Shown one piece after another: positions 48,894 through 58,629 of a stretch of 64,000 nt of DNA. This stretch comes from Oscillospiraceae bacterium. GTDB taxonomy: Bacteria > Bacillota > Clostridia > Oscillospirales > Ruminococcaceae. Under the pieces are notes generated by a model. The model was not told the DNA's origin. It was given only the letters and a program-made list of their open reading frames with translations, and did no database searches. The position numbers and the translations under genes were made by a program. Location of the stretch: NCBI GenBank assembly GCA_024404915.1, contig JAKSPJ010000003.1, positions 1 through 64,000 on the forward strand, read 5' to 3'. Position 1 is the stretch's first letter; the number at the start of each line of letters is the position of its first letter.

Positions 48894-50345
48894 TCATTGC
48901 AAAAGCTGATGCAGCTGATGAATTTTGGCTGTCATCAGTTCATCGAACCGTGCCAGATAGTCATATGGATATTTGCATTCGGTCAGCCGTTCAATGCCGC
49001 GCTTTCCGCCGATTACTTTTGTGGAGGCTCCTGCGCCGATGCCGAGAATGGTCTGGGAATCGTCCATCATCATAATATTATAGGCGCTTTCATATCCCGG
49101 TTTTGCATAGCCCACATTTTCCAGGTTTGCCGCCATGTTTTTCTGGCGGTACAGATAATAGGGCCGATAGCCTGCCTGCTGCAGCGTGTCTTCTGCATAG
49201 GCAACCATTTTGCTGACGTCCTCTGCATCCGGCATGGAAAGACTCTGATAAAAGTCAGCTGCCTTTTTCAGCGAAAGACAATGCACAGTAATACTTTCCG
49301 GTGACAGTGCCACGGCACGGTCAATGCTCTCACGAAAGCCCTTCAGGGTATCACAGGGCAGCCCTGCAATGAAGTCCATATTAATGTTGTCATATCCCAT
49401 GCGGCGTGCCAGCAGGAAGGCGTCTTCCGCATCCTGTGCGGTATGGGGGCGGCCTGCAGCCTGCAGAACGACATCCTGAAAACTCTGGGGATTGATAGAA
49501 ATGCGTGTTGCTCCCAGCTGCCGCATATAGGAGAGGTTTTCTTCGTTAATTGTATCCGGTCTGCCTGCCTCTACAGTGAATTCCCGCAGGGTGTGGCCGT
49601 CGGCAAACAGTCTGTTTAAATCTTTCAGCGGCTGACGTAAATCAATGGTTGTGGGTGTGCCGCCGCCAACATAAATGGTATCAATACAAAGGCCATGTGC
49701 TTTCACAACTTCGCTGACCATTTCCATTTCTTCTGCAATCCGCTGCATATATTCCGGGATCAGATGCTTCATCTGTGAAACAGAATTGCTGACAAAGGAA
49801 CAATAGCGGCAGCGTGTGGGGCAGAAGGGAACAGAAAGATAAATACCTACACTGTTTTCAGGTGCGGTTTGCAGAATCGGCTGCTGTGTCTTTAATATGG
49901 ATGCTGCATACTGTGTCTTTTTTTCTGAAACATGCCATATGCTGCGAAAGTCATCCATTGCTGCTTCCAGGCTGCCGCGGCGTGCCATAAATTTGCCCAG
50001 CAAATTGACCGGGCGGATGCCTGTCAGCATGCCCCACTGCAGCTGAATCTGCATGATGCTGCACAGCTGCGGATACAGCAGACCGGATATTTCACGGTCC
50101 AGCAGATTGTTTGGAGTATCCGCTGCGAGTGTTGTTTCGCTGCATCGTGTTTCTCTGCCGATGACGGTACGGCAAATCAGCCGCAGCTGCCCGGGGGTGT
50201 CAGAAAGCAGGACGGCGGATACATATTCCCCCTCCGCAGGCAATGCCGCATCTGTGGAGAAGGCGAATTTTTCCGCAGGACGAAACAGCTTCAGCAAAGC
50301 CTCCAGCTCATAGGTGCGGTTATGTCCGTAGGTGTGTATGATCAT
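48894..50345 (-). CDS. hemZ: Coproporphyrinogen dehydrogenase HemZ-type radical SAM protein
   Basis: 483 aa. IYLSVPFCPTRCRYCSF carries the Cys175-x3-Cys179-x2-Cys182 radical SAM cluster ligands; DTIYVGGGTPTTID, FTVEAGRPDTINEE and MGYDNINMDFIAGLP complete the HemN/HemZ core. HemZ has an N-terminal extension (~160 residues) as seen here. Oxygen-independent heme synthesis or another radical SAM role is possible; no heme genes lie in this window. It is the last gene of the recJ-relA-MBL series, 131 nt after the MBL gene. Confidence 0.88.
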   Translation of the reverse strand: MIIHTYGHNRTYELEALLKLFRPAEKFAFSTDAALPAEGEYVSAVLLSDTPGQLRLICRTVIGRETRCSETTLAADTPNNLLDREISGLLYPQLCSIMQIQLQWGMLTGIRPVNLLGKFMARRGSLEAAMDDFRSIWHVSEKKTQYAASILKTQQPILQTAPENSVGIYLSVPFCPTRCRYCSFVSNSVSQMKHLIPEYMQRIAEEMEMVSEVVKAHGLCIDTIYVGGGTPTTIDLRQPLKDLNRLFADGHTLREFTVEAGRPDTINEENLSYMRQLGATRISINPQSFQDVVLQAAGRPHTAQDAEDAFLLARRMGYDNINMDFIAGLPCDTLKGFRESIDRAVALSPESITVHCLSLKKAADFYQSLSMPDAEDVSKMVAYAEDTLQQAGYRPYYLYRQKNMAANLENVGYAKPGYESAYNIMMMDDSQTILGIGAGASTKVIGGKRGIERLTECKYPYDYLARFDELMTAKIHQLHQLLQ

Positions 50346-50476
50346 GGATGCCTCCTTGTGGTTCTTTTGGCAGTACTGATACGGACGGCATTGCCGTTCT
50401 CATAAAAGGATGTAATACGATTTTGCTTTGCTGTATATCGGTGCAGCAAAACCATATTTTCCCGAATCAATCGATA

Positions 50477-51112
50477 TCAGGAGGACAGATAATGTCCGTT
50501 TTCACGCTCGTAGCTCAGAGAAGTGCATTCGCTGTGACCGCAGTAAACGGTACAGTCTCCCTCCAGTGCGCCAAGTTTTGCAAGAGACTTCCGCATATCA
50601 CGGACACTACCGCCTGGGAAATCCACACGGCCGACACCCTCAAAGAAAAGCGTGTCACCTGAGAAGAGAATATCCTCATGACGGAAACAGCAGCTGCCGG
50701 GAGTGTGTCCTGGGGTATGGATGACTGTCAAGGTCAGTTCCTCAGAAAAACGCAGAATCTCCAGATCCTCAAAACAGTGAATCTGCTGTGCCTTCGGAGC
50801 CTGGTAGTACTGCGCAAGGCCAAAGGCAGCGGCCATATTCTTATCAGCAGAAAGCAGCATCGGTTTATCCAGCGTGTGAACATACAGCGGAATCTGAAAT
50901 GCCTCGATCAGTTCTGCTGCTGCGCCTATATGGTCAAAATGCGCATGAGTCAGCAGAATGGCTGTAGGTTTCAGATGCAGTTCATGAATCTTTTCTGTAA
51001 TGCGGGATGCTTCTGCACCCGGATCAATGATAACAGCATTGCAGGCATCATCTGCAACCAGATAGCAGTTTGCTTCCAGGCTGCCAACAGGCAGCATTGT
51101 AACATGCAGCAT
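50477..51112 (-). CDS. Metallo-beta-lactamase fold hydrolase (glyoxalase II-like)
   Basis: 211 aa. Metal motif LLTHAHFDHIGAAAEL (HxHxDH), later HTPGHTPGSCCF and LFSGDTLFFEGVGRVDFPGG, and a C-terminal CGHSECTSLSYE. Such YcbL/YqgX-like proteins hydrolyse thioesters such as S-lactoylglutathione analogues; the exact substrate is unknown. It starts 11 nt after the relA stop, so it is cotranscribed. Confidence 0.9.
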   Translation of the reverse strand: MLHVTMLPVGSLEANCYLVADDACNAVIIDPGAEASRITEKIHELHLKPTAILLTHAHFDHIGAAAELIEAFQIPLYVHTLDKPMLLSADKNMAAAFGLAQYYQAPKAQQIHCFEDLEILRFSEELTLTVIHTPGHTPGSCCFRHEDILFSGDTLFFEGVGRVDFPGGSVRDMRKSLAKLGALEGDCTVYCGHSECTSLSYERENGHYLSS

Positions 51113-51123
51113 ATGATTTCTCC

Positions 51124-53337
51124 TTATATTTTATAGATAGCTCGGTCTGCGGAAATAACATCGTGAATGGAACGCAGACGATTCAGCAGATTCTCCAGCT
51201 GTTCCAGAGAACTGACTCTGACAGAAGCCTGCAGCAATGCATCTCCGCTTTTCACAGAATGAAAATTAAAGTTGGAAACAGGAAGATGTGCCTCATTGAT
51301 GACGGCAGTCAGCTGGCTGAGAATGCTGATGTTATTGACACATAGAACCTCGATGTTGGCGTTCATTTCTTCTGCGCCTGCAGAATCAGCCCACTTGGCA
51401 GATATCCACCGCTTCATATCGTCGGGATTGCCGGAATGCAGTGCCTTCTGATACTTTTTGCATTTCTGGCGGTGAATGGTGATGCCGTGACCGATGGTGG
51501 TGAAACCGATGATTTCTTCTCCTCGCAGCGGTGAACAGCAGCTTGCCAGTTTGACTTCCACCTGGTCCAGACCATCTACGATGATGCCGGATGTGGGCTT
51601 TCTGGGCTTCTGAACAGAGATGATTTCATCGTTGTTCAGCTGTTCCGTATTGCCGAATCGCCGCATATAGGCTTCACGGATGCGGGGCAGAATCTTGGTC
51701 ATCGGAATACCGTCATATCCCACCACTGCATAAAGGTCATTCAGCGTGGTGCAGTTAGGCTGATGCAGATCTTCCTTGACGATGGTTTCCAGCTGTTCGG
51801 CGGACACATTCAGATGCAGACGGCGGAATTCATGCTGCAGCTTGCTTTTTCCTGTGGCAATGTTTTCCGGACGGCATTCTCTTTTGAACCATGCACGGAT
51901 TTTGGAACGTGCCTCATTGGTTTTGACGATTTCAATCCAGCTGCGGTTGGGCCCCTTCTGGGGATCCTTGCTGGTAATGATTTCACAGACATCGCCGGTT
52001 TTCAGCGTCTGGGTAATGGGTACTATCTTTCCTCCGATTTTAACGCCTGTCATGCGGTGGCCGATTTCTGTGTGAATATGATATGCAAAGTCAATGGCTG
52101 TGGAGCCCACAGGCAGTGCAATGGATTTGCCCTTCGGTGTAATGACAACGATATCTTCAGGGGCAATATCATTTTTGATGGTGCTGACCAGTTCTTCCGG
52201 GTCGTCGCTGTTCTGCTGTGTTTCCAGAACCTGACGAATCCAGACGATACGGGAATCCATGGCGGTGCGGCCCTGCACATTCTCCTTGTATTTCCAGTGG
52301 GCGGCAATGCCGTATTCTGCATTGGCGTGCATATCCCATGTGCGAATCTGCACTTCAAAGGGAATGCCCTCCTTGCCCAGCACAGAGGTGTGCAGAGACT
52401 GGTAGCCGTTGGATTTCTTATTGGCGATATAATCCTTAAAGCGGTTTGGAATCGGGCTGAACATATCATGAATCATGCCAAGGACGCTGTAGCATTCCTG
52501 GGAATCGCTGACAATGACACGGACAGCATATTTATCATAAATCTCATCAATGGTCTTATGCTTGAGATAGAGCTTTTTATAGATACCGTAGATACTTTTG
52601 ACACGTCCTTCAATCTGGGGCGGACGCTTGAAGTCTTCGGCTTTGAAACGCTCGGAAATACGTGCTTTGATGCTTTCTACCAAAGCCTCACGCTCTTCTT
52701 TTTTGTGTTCCAGAAGCTTTTCGATTTCTTCATAAGCAAAGGGGTCCAGGTAGTAAAAGGACAAATCTTCCAGTTCTTCCTGGATAGAGGAAATGCCGAG
52801 ACGATGAGCGATCGGTGCATAAACGCTCAGGGTTTCATTGGATGTTGCACTGCGCTTGTGGGGCGGTCTGTACTGCAGTGTGCGCATATTATGCAGACGG
52901 TCTGCCAGCTTGATAATCATGACACGAATATCCTGGGACATGGCCATCAGAATTTTCATCATATTCTCTGCCTGCTGCTGTTCTTTTGAGAAGGTAGGAA
53001 TTTTGGTGAGTTTTGTGACACCGTCCACCAGCATGGCAACATCATGGCCGAATCGCTTTCGGACAGTATCCAGTGTGGCAGAGGTATCCTCCACCACATC
53101 GTGCAGCAGCGCCGCACATAGTGTATCCGTATCCATACCCAGTTCCAGCAGGATATAGGCCACTGTTACGGGGTGAATAATATAGGGCTGACCGGAAGAA
53201 CGTGTCTGACCCTGATGACATTGCGCAGCATATTCGTATGCCGCAATCAGTTTCCCGATATCATATTGTTTGTCATCTGTCAGAATTTTAGAAATAATCA
53301 TGTCAATGGTATAAGTTTCATTGTGAAATTCCGGCAT
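51124..53337 (-). CDS. relA: (p)ppGpp synthetase/hydrolase RelA/SpoT
   Basis: 737 aa, full bifunctional length. HD hydrolase domain (AAQCHQGQTRSSGQPYIIHP, ALLHDVVEDTSATL), synthetase (YDKYAVRVIVSDSQECYSVLGMIH, RFKDYIANKKSNGYQSLHT), TGS domain (DIVVITPKGKSIALPVGSTAIDFAYHIH), helical and zinc-finger-like region with CCSPLRGEEI, and a C-terminal ACT domain. It controls the stringent response. Cotranscribed with recJ (41-nt gap) and the MBL gene. Confidence 0.97.
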   Translation of the reverse strand: MPEFHNETYTIDMIISKILTDDKQYDIGKLIAAYEYAAQCHQGQTRSSGQPYIIHPVTVAYILLELGMDTDTLCAALLHDVVEDTSATLDTVRKRFGHDVAMLVDGVTKLTKIPTFSKEQQQAENMMKILMAMSQDIRVMIIKLADRLHNMRTLQYRPPHKRSATSNETLSVYAPIAHRLGISSIQEELEDLSFYYLDPFAYEEIEKLLEHKKEEREALVESIKARISERFKAEDFKRPPQIEGRVKSIYGIYKKLYLKHKTIDEIYDKYAVRVIVSDSQECYSVLGMIHDMFSPIPNRFKDYIANKKSNGYQSLHTSVLGKEGIPFEVQIRTWDMHANAEYGIAAHWKYKENVQGRTAMDSRIVWIRQVLETQQNSDDPEELVSTIKNDIAPEDIVVITPKGKSIALPVGSTAIDFAYHIHTEIGHRMTGVKIGGKIVPITQTLKTGDVCEIITSKDPQKGPNRSWIEIVKTNEARSKIRAWFKRECRPENIATGKSKLQHEFRRLHLNVSAEQLETIVKEDLHQPNCTTLNDLYAVVGYDGIPMTKILPRIREAYMRRFGNTEQLNNDEIISVQKPRKPTSGIIVDGLDQVEVKLASCCSPLRGEEIIGFTTIGHGITIHRQKCKKYQKALHSGNPDDMKRWISAKWADSAGAEEMNANIEVLCVNNISILSQLTAVINEAHLPVSNFNFHSVKSGDALLQASVRVSSLEQLENLLNRLRSIHDVISADRAIYKI

Positions 53338-53378
53338 AGAATCTTCTCCTTTCCGATGTGCAGTTCCGGATAACGGGA

Positions 53379-55427
53379 TTATTTCGCAGAGGCAGAGGCG
53401 AGTGCCCAGATTTTACGGTATGCCTCTGATTCATTCAGATCCCGCTTCCGCAGGGCTTCAGTATATGCAAGCTGATCATCCACAGCATCATATATCAGCA
53501 GTCCCAGTTCACTGAAAATATCTGCAATGACTCTGGCACGGCACAGGTTCATGCCGCTGTTCTGCATTCTCTGACAAAGCTGTGTAATGCTGATGCATCC
53601 TTCTTTTTTTATCATCTGATAAACAGCAATCATTTCGTTTCTGTGCGGACACATCCGCTGGTAGTAGGCTTCGGAGGGCAGTGCCTCCTGACGAATATAA
53701 GTATCGTAGGCAGTCTGTGCCGCAATGGATTGCTCCTGCATTTTTTCAGAAATACGCCAGTCCACTGCCTGAAGGGAAAGCGTATCACGTCCCTGATATT
53801 CCCGTACCTCTGTACTGATCAGAAAATCAAGGACCATGCCCGGCTGAATACCTGTTTCCGCAGGGGAAAACCGGAATATCAGCACATCCTGCTGTACCCT
53901 GTTTTTCTGAATGCGCACCTTGGTGTGGGTGCCGGAGGAAAGTGCGTAGACATCTGTAACCTGTACCTGTTCCAGTACAAACAGCGGCTTGGGGTTTCCT
54001 TCTCCAAAGGGTTCCAGGATAGCCACACCCTGCACATTTTCCACGGTGAGCATAGACAAATCAATGGCACGTTCTGCCGTGAGCGTGCTGATTGGCATAA
54101 CAGGATTGTGTTCCCGTGCATAGCGCTGAATGGCGGCGGCAAAGGCATCTTTCTCCTCGGCGGATACAGTGAAACCGCCTGCGCCGGGATGACCGCCGTA
54201 TCGCAGCAGATGCTTTTCGCAGTATTTCAGACACTCAAAGACAGAAAATGCGCCGAAGCTTCTGGCGGAACCACGATAGCCGTCCTCTTCACAGGACATC
54301 AGGAAGCAGGGCTTCCCGTAGCGGTCCATCAGCCGTGCTGCCACGATGCCGATGACGCCGTGATGCCAGTTTTCACCTGCAAAGACAAGTACACGCTGGC
54401 TGAGGGTACTTGGGTTTTCACGGATATAATCCTGAATTTCAGCAAGGATTTCCTGTTCTGTGCGCTTGCGTTCATTGTTCAGGGAATGAATTTCCGCAGC
54501 CAGAAGCTGTGCTTCATCCGGGTCATCCGTCAGAAACAGTTTGGCTGCTGTGGAAGCAGAGGCGAATCTGCCTGCTGCATTGATGCGGGGAATCATCTGG
54601 AAAGCGGCAGTCTGTGCGGTGATCGGTGCGCCGTCCGCAATGCCGCAGACGGCCATCAGGGAAATCAGTCCCATGCGTTCTGTATTCGACAGCAGCTGTA
54701 GTCCCCGCTGTACAATCAGCCGGTTTTCATCTGTCAGCGGCATGACATCTGCAATGGTGGCCAGTGCAGCCAGATCGCCGAATTGTTCCATGGCGGGATC
54801 AATATCGCCGCCGTCCATTGCTGCAATCAGCTTCAGAACCACGACAGCACCGCAGATGGTCTTATAGGGAGAGATATCATCAGGCTGAAAGGGGTCTACA
54901 ATGGCAACCGCTTCCGGCAGTGTGTCTCCCGGTCTGTGGTGGTCTGTAATGACCAGTTCCATGCCCAGTTCCCGAATCAGCTTTGCTTCTTCCAGTGCGG
55001 ATATGCCGTTATCAACAGTTACTATCAGGGAGACGCCCTGCTGATGCAGACTGCGGATTGCCTCCGGCCGCATGCCGTATCCTTCTTTTCGGGTGGGGAT
55101 ATACCATATGACATCTGCACCGGCATAATTCAGCCAGTCTGTCAGCATGACAGTTGCTGTAACACCATCGCAGTCGTAGTCACCAAACACGCAGATTTTT
55201 TCGGCGTTGTCAACTGCCTGCAGAATCCGGTCTGCAGCCTGCTGCATGCCCTTCATCAGGAAGGGATCGGAAATGTCGTTTCCGCTGAGCAGACGGTCTG
55301 CCTGTTCCAGAGAGGTAATGCCTCTGGCAACGAGCACTTCTGCGCAGAGCTGTGAAATGCCTCCCTGCTGTTTCAGCTTTTGTGCAGCTGCGGCATCACT
55401 GGTTCCGATTTTCCATCGTTTCAGCAA
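53379..55427 (-). CDS. recJ: Single-strand DNA exonuclease RecJ
   Basis: 682 aa. DHH phosphoesterase with CVFGDYDCDGVTATVMLTDWL, VDNGISALEE, LVITDHHRPGDTLPEA and the DHHA1 region with YGGHPGAGGFTV; OB-fold and further C-terminal domain to 682. RecJ degrades single-stranded DNA 5'-3' in repair and recombination. The start is TTG at 55427, 9 nt after GGAGG. Its leader holds an 8-bp hairpin. First gene of recJ-relA-MBL-hemZ. Confidence 0.95.
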   Translation of the reverse strand: MLKRWKIGTSDAAAAQKLKQQGGISQLCAEVLVARGITSLEQADRLLSGNDISDPFLMKGMQQAADRILQAVDNAEKICVFGDYDCDGVTATVMLTDWLNYAGADVIWYIPTRKEGYGMRPEAIRSLHQQGVSLIVTVDNGISALEEAKLIRELGMELVITDHHRPGDTLPEAVAIVDPFQPDDISPYKTICGAVVVLKLIAAMDGGDIDPAMEQFGDLAALATIADVMPLTDENRLIVQRGLQLLSNTERMGLISLMAVCGIADGAPITAQTAAFQMIPRINAAGRFASASTAAKLFLTDDPDEAQLLAAEIHSLNNERKRTEQEILAEIQDYIRENPSTLSQRVLVFAGENWHHGVIGIVAARLMDRYGKPCFLMSCEEDGYRGSARSFGAFSVFECLKYCEKHLLRYGGHPGAGGFTVSAEEKDAFAAAIQRYAREHNPVMPISTLTAERAIDLSMLTVENVQGVAILEPFGEGNPKPLFVLEQVQVTDVYALSSGTHTKVRIQKNRVQQDVLIFRFSPAETGIQPGMVLDFLISTEVREYQGRDTLSLQAVDWRISEKMQEQSIAAQTAYDTYIRQEALPSEAYYQRMCPHRNEMIAVYQMIKKEGCISITQLCQRMQNSGMNLCRARVIADIFSELGLLIYDAVDDQLAYTEALRKRDLNESEAYRKIWALASASAK

Positions 55428-55463
55428 TCTGTTTCACCTCCAATAACATACAGGCTTCATCGT

Positions 55464-55487
55464 ACAGCACACAAAATACTGTGCTGT
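55464..55487 (-). other. Hairpin in the recJ leader
   Basis: Perfect 8-bp inverted repeat ACAGCACA (55464-55471) / TGTGCTGT (55480-55487) between the recJ promoter and its start codon. No U run; could influence translation or RNA stability. Confidence 0.5.
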
Positions 55488-55503
55488 GTCGCCCTATCTT
55501 ATA

Positions 55504-55532
55504 AGTATACCATTTTTGGAGCGAAAATGCAA
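55504..55532 (-). promoter_or_regulatory. Promoter of recJ-relA-MBL-hemZ
   Basis: On the minus strand, TTGCAT (55527-55532), 17-bp spacer, TATACT (55504-55509). Confidence 0.7.
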
Positions 55533-55678
55533 GAGGAAACTGCCAAAAAACGATCAGAAAACACAGCAAAACATGAAAGAAGCGGATGCTTTTGGTAATC
55601 TGCGGAGGAGCAGCCCTTTGCATTGGCAGCATGGCTGCGAAAGAAACCAAAGTGTATTACGCATATGCGGGAAACTAC

Positions 55679-55707
55679 TTGCAATAGTATACATGATGTG
55701 ATATAAT
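55679..55707 (+). promoter_or_regulatory. Promoter of the phosphatase/ABC-F pair
   Basis: TTGCAA (55679-55684), 17-bp spacer, TATAAT (55702-55707). Transcription should start near 55714, so an ATG at 55712 would be unusable and the start at 55748 is favoured. Confidence 0.75.
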
Positions 55708-55747
55708 AATCATGAACAAATACAGACTGGAAAGGATTGGAATACAG

Positions 55748-56293
55748 ATGACGATTTACTTCACCCGCCATGGGGAAACCACAATGAATCTTGCGGACCG
55801 TGTCAGCGGCATTACCGATTGTGAACTGACGGAAACCGGTATTGCACAGGCGGAGCAGCTGGCTGAAATCTGTGCGGAAAACAATGATATTGATCTGATT
55901 ATCTGTTCACCGCTGAAACGTGCCAGAATGACTGCACAGAAAGTTGCAGATAAAATCCAGGTGCCGATTCTGGTGGATGAGCGTTTGCGGGAATGGGATT
56001 ATGGCTCCTATGAAAACATGCCCCGTGAGGAAGTGATGGGGGAATTCCAGATTGCAAAACGGGAATTCGGCGTTCGGATGAAGGATGGCGGAGAATCCCT
56101 GCTGCAGCTTTCACACAGGGTTTACAGCCTGATTGATTCTCTGAAAGAACAATATGCAGACCGCACTGTGCTGTGTGTATGTCATGGCGGTGTGTGCAGA
56201 GTGGCAGAAACATATTTCAAGGATATGACCACTGAGAATTATCTGAATTTCTTTATGGGAAATTGTGAGCTGCGTCGGTATGAATCAGAATAA
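55748..56293 (+). CDS. Histidine phosphatase family protein
   Basis: 181 aa. YFTRHGETTMNLADRVSG contains the RHGET phosphohistidine motif, CSPLKRARMTAQKVADKI, WDYGSYENMPREEV and VCHGGVCRVAET are the other family motifs. The fold covers phosphoglycerate mutases and many sugar-phosphate phosphatases; substrate unknown. Start chosen from the promoter position; an AAAGGA site lies 11 nt upstream. It is 20 nt before the ABC-F gene. Confidence 0.9.
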   Translation: MTIYFTRHGETTMNLADRVSGITDCELTETGIAQAEQLAEICAENNDIDLIICSPLKRARMTAQKVADKIQVPILVDERLREWDYGSYENMPREEVMGEFQIAKREFGVRMKDGGESLLQLSHRVYSLIDSLKEQYADRTVLCVCHGGVCRVAETYFKDMTTENYLNFFMGNCELRRYESE

Positions 56294-56313
56294 GAAAAAA
56301 TGGAGATGGAACA

Positions 56314-57867
56314 ATGAGTATTTTGAATGCAGAGCATATTACACATGGGTTTGGCGCACGGCAGATTCTGAATGATGCCACATTCCGACTGCTCCAGGGT
56401 GAGCATGTGGGACTTGTGGGTGCCAATGGCGAAGGAAAATCTACTTTTCTGAATATCATTACAGGAAAGCTGATGCCTGATGAAGGAAAAATTGAATGGT
56501 GCAGACATATTACAACAGGCTATCTGGATCAGTACAGTACACTGGGAAAGGGCAAAAGCATTCGTGATGTGCTGCGTGAAGCATTTCAGAAGCTGGCAGA
56601 CCTGGAAAATGAAATGATTGGTCTGTATGACCGCATGTCAGATTGCTCTGAGGAGCAGATGGCAGAATTAATGGAGGAAGTGGGCGAAATTCAGAGCATT
56701 CTGGACTACAGCGGATATTATACCATTGATGCCCGTATTTCCGAATATGCCAATGGTCTGGGCCTGAATGAAATCGGACTGGACAGAGATGTATCGGAGC
56801 TTTCCGGCGGACAGCGTGCGAAGGTGCTGCTGGCAAAGGTGCTGCTGGAAAATCCGATGATTCTGATTCTGGATGAGCCGACAAACTTTTTGGATGAGAA
56901 CCATATTGCATGGCTGACGGAGTTTCTGAAAAACTACGAAAATGCGTTTATTCTGGTTTCCCATGATGTTCCTTTCATGAACAGCGTTATCAATGTGGTG
57001 TACCATGTGGAAAACGCAGTTATGACACGCTATACAGGAGACTATGATAATTTCCTGCGGATGTATGAACTGAAGAAACGGCAGACAGAGCAGGCTTATG
57101 AAAAACAGCAGAAGGAAATTGCAGACCTGGAGGATTTCATTGCCAGAAACAAGGCAAGAGTTGCCACAACCAATATGGCGAAATCCCGGCAGAAAAAGCT
57201 GGACAAGATGGATAAAATCACCCTGATGCGTGAAAAGCCGAAGCCTGTATTTGTGTTTAAAAAGTCGAGAACACCCGGCAGAGTGGTGATTGACTGCCGG
57301 GATCTTGTGCTGGGATATGATGAACCCCTGACCAAGCCCGTATCTGTCCAGGTGGAGCAGGGCCAGAAAATTGCCATCCGTGGTGTGAACGGCATCGGAA
57401 AATCCACATTGCTGAAAACGCTTCTCAAACTGATTCCGCCTGTTTCCGGTACTGTGGAACACGATCAGTTCACAGAGCCCGGCTATTTTGAGCAGGAAGA
57501 GGAGGGCACTTCCCAGACTGCTCTGGAAGTAATCTGGAATGAATTTCCTTCCATGAGCAATGCGGAGGTGCGTGCTGCACTGGCACAGTGCGGACTGACC
57601 ACAGAACATATTTCCTCCCAGATGAAAGTGCTTTCCGGCGGCGAAAATGCCAAGGTGCGGCTGTGCCGCATTATGCTGCGGGAAATCAATCTGCTGGTAC
57701 TGGATGAGCCCACAAACCATCTGGATGTGGATGCAAAGGATGCCCTGAAGCAGGCCATCCGGGAATATAAAGGCACGGTGCTGATTGTCAGTCATGAGCC
57801 GGAATTCTATATGGATATTGTGGATGATGTCTGGAATATTGAGGAGTGGTCCCTGAAGATTATCTGA
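56314..57867 (+). CDS. ABC-F family ATPase
   Basis: 517 aa with two ABC domains and no membrane segment. First Walker A GANGEGKST (36-44), signature ELSGGQRAKVLLAKVLL, Walker B LILDEPTNFLD; then an ABC-F linker (~245-300, rich in Lys/Arg/Glu with KRQTEQAYEKQQKEIADLEDF), then second Walker A GVNGIGKST, LSGGENAKVRLCR and LVLDEPTNHLDVD. ABC-F proteins act on the ribosome (EttA/Uup type) or give antibiotic protection. This one cannot be assigned to a resistance subfamily by eye. Confidence 0.93.
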   Translation: MSILNAEHITHGFGARQILNDATFRLLQGEHVGLVGANGEGKSTFLNIITGKLMPDEGKIEWCRHITTGYLDQYSTLGKGKSIRDVLREAFQKLADLENEMIGLYDRMSDCSEEQMAELMEEVGEIQSILDYSGYYTIDARISEYANGLGLNEIGLDRDVSELSGGQRAKVLLAKVLLENPMILILDEPTNFLDENHIAWLTEFLKNYENAFILVSHDVPFMNSVINVVYHVENAVMTRYTGDYDNFLRMYELKKRQTEQAYEKQQKEIADLEDFIARNKARVATTNMAKSRQKKLDKMDKITLMREKPKPVFVFKKSRTPGRVVIDCRDLVLGYDEPLTKPVSVQVEQGQKIAIRGVNGIGKSTLLKTLLKLIPPVSGTVEHDQFTEPGYFEQEEEGTSQTALEVIWNEFPSMSNAEVRAALAQCGLTTEHISSQMKVLSGGENAKVRLCRIMLREINLLVLDEPTNHLDVDAKDALKQAIREYKGTVLIVSHEPEFYMDIVDDVWNIEEWSLKII

Positions 57868-57915
57868 TGGTACTGTGAAAATGAAATGAATTGACATGAT
57901 TCTGTAACGAATCTA

Positions 57916-57946
57916 TTGCCAAAATTTCACATAATTGTTATATAAT
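57916..57946 (+). promoter_or_regulatory. Promoter of the 58-64 kb envelope cluster
   Basis: TTGCCA (57916-57921) and TATATA (57939-57944, 17-bp spacer) or TATAAT (57941-57946, 19-bp spacer), ~50 nt before the first gene. Confidence 0.6.
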
Positions 57947-57996
57947 ACATGTAGGATGCCCCGGTATGGCAAAATCAATGGAAAGGAAGCCGTCTT

Positions 57997-58629
57997 ATGA
58001 GAAATCGCTGCCAGCGGTTTTATGCCGCAGTTTGTCTGATCAGTATACTGAATCTGTCGGGGTGCAGTACAGCTGCATCCACCGCTTCACAATCGGTACC
58101 GGTTGTGATTTCGGAAACAGCAGAACCCTGGCTGCATATGGAAGACGGCTATTCTCTGCTGGATGAGGCTTCGTCACAGCAGCTGCAGTGCCAGATGCTT
58201 CTGCCCGGTGCAATGGGCTGGTATGGAACATCAGACGGTGTGGTGCGGTACTGCGACAGTTCCGGCACAAACTGTGCAACGCTGGAATACCGTTCCGGAG
58301 ATGATTTTCAGCGGTGCTATGAAACATATCTGCATGACATCGGGTGCAGGCTGCCGGCCGGCCGTATGCAGACCTATGAGCTGCAGACCATCGGTGCAGG
58401 GGCATATTCTGCCTATCGGATTGATGCAAGAGTGCTGGAGGAAAGCAAGCCGGAGCACATGATTACCTATTGGTTTATTGACAAGCCGCATAGAGAAGGC
58501 AAACGTGAGGGCTGCTATATTGTGACACTGGATACCATTGCAGAGAATCTGGAATGCGTGATGAACAGTATTCAGACCTTTTCTCTGCTGCGTGATTTTC
58601 ACCTGAATGAACAGGAGGCTGTCGAATGA
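57997..58629 (+). CDS. Unknown lipoprotein, first gene of the envelope cluster
   Basis: 210 aa. Lipoprotein signal with lipobox LNLSGC (Cys about residue 23); the mature part is a single globular domain of ~170 residues with several Cys (LQCQMLLPGAMGWYG, TNCATLEYRSGDDFQRCYETYL, IGCRLPAGRM) that may form disulfides outside the cell. No family recognised. AAAGGAAG lies 7 nt before the ATG. Its stop overlaps the dockerin gene by 4 nt (ATGA), so the two are translationally coupled. Confidence 0.75.
   Translation: MRNRCQRFYAAVCLISILNLSGCSTAASTASQSVPVVISETAEPWLHMEDGYSLLDEASSQQLQCQMLLPGAMGWYGTSDGVVRYCDSSGTNCATLEYRSGDDFQRCYETYLHDIGCRLPAGRMQTYELQTIGAGAYSAYRIDARVLEESKPEHMITYWFIDKPHREGKREGCYIVTLDTIAENLECVMNSIQTFSLLRDFHLNEQEAVE

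Noticed and set aside
55396..55650. Small minus-strand open frame upstream of recJ
   Set aside because: It overlaps the recJ start in another frame, crosses the recJ promoter and has no ribosome-binding site.
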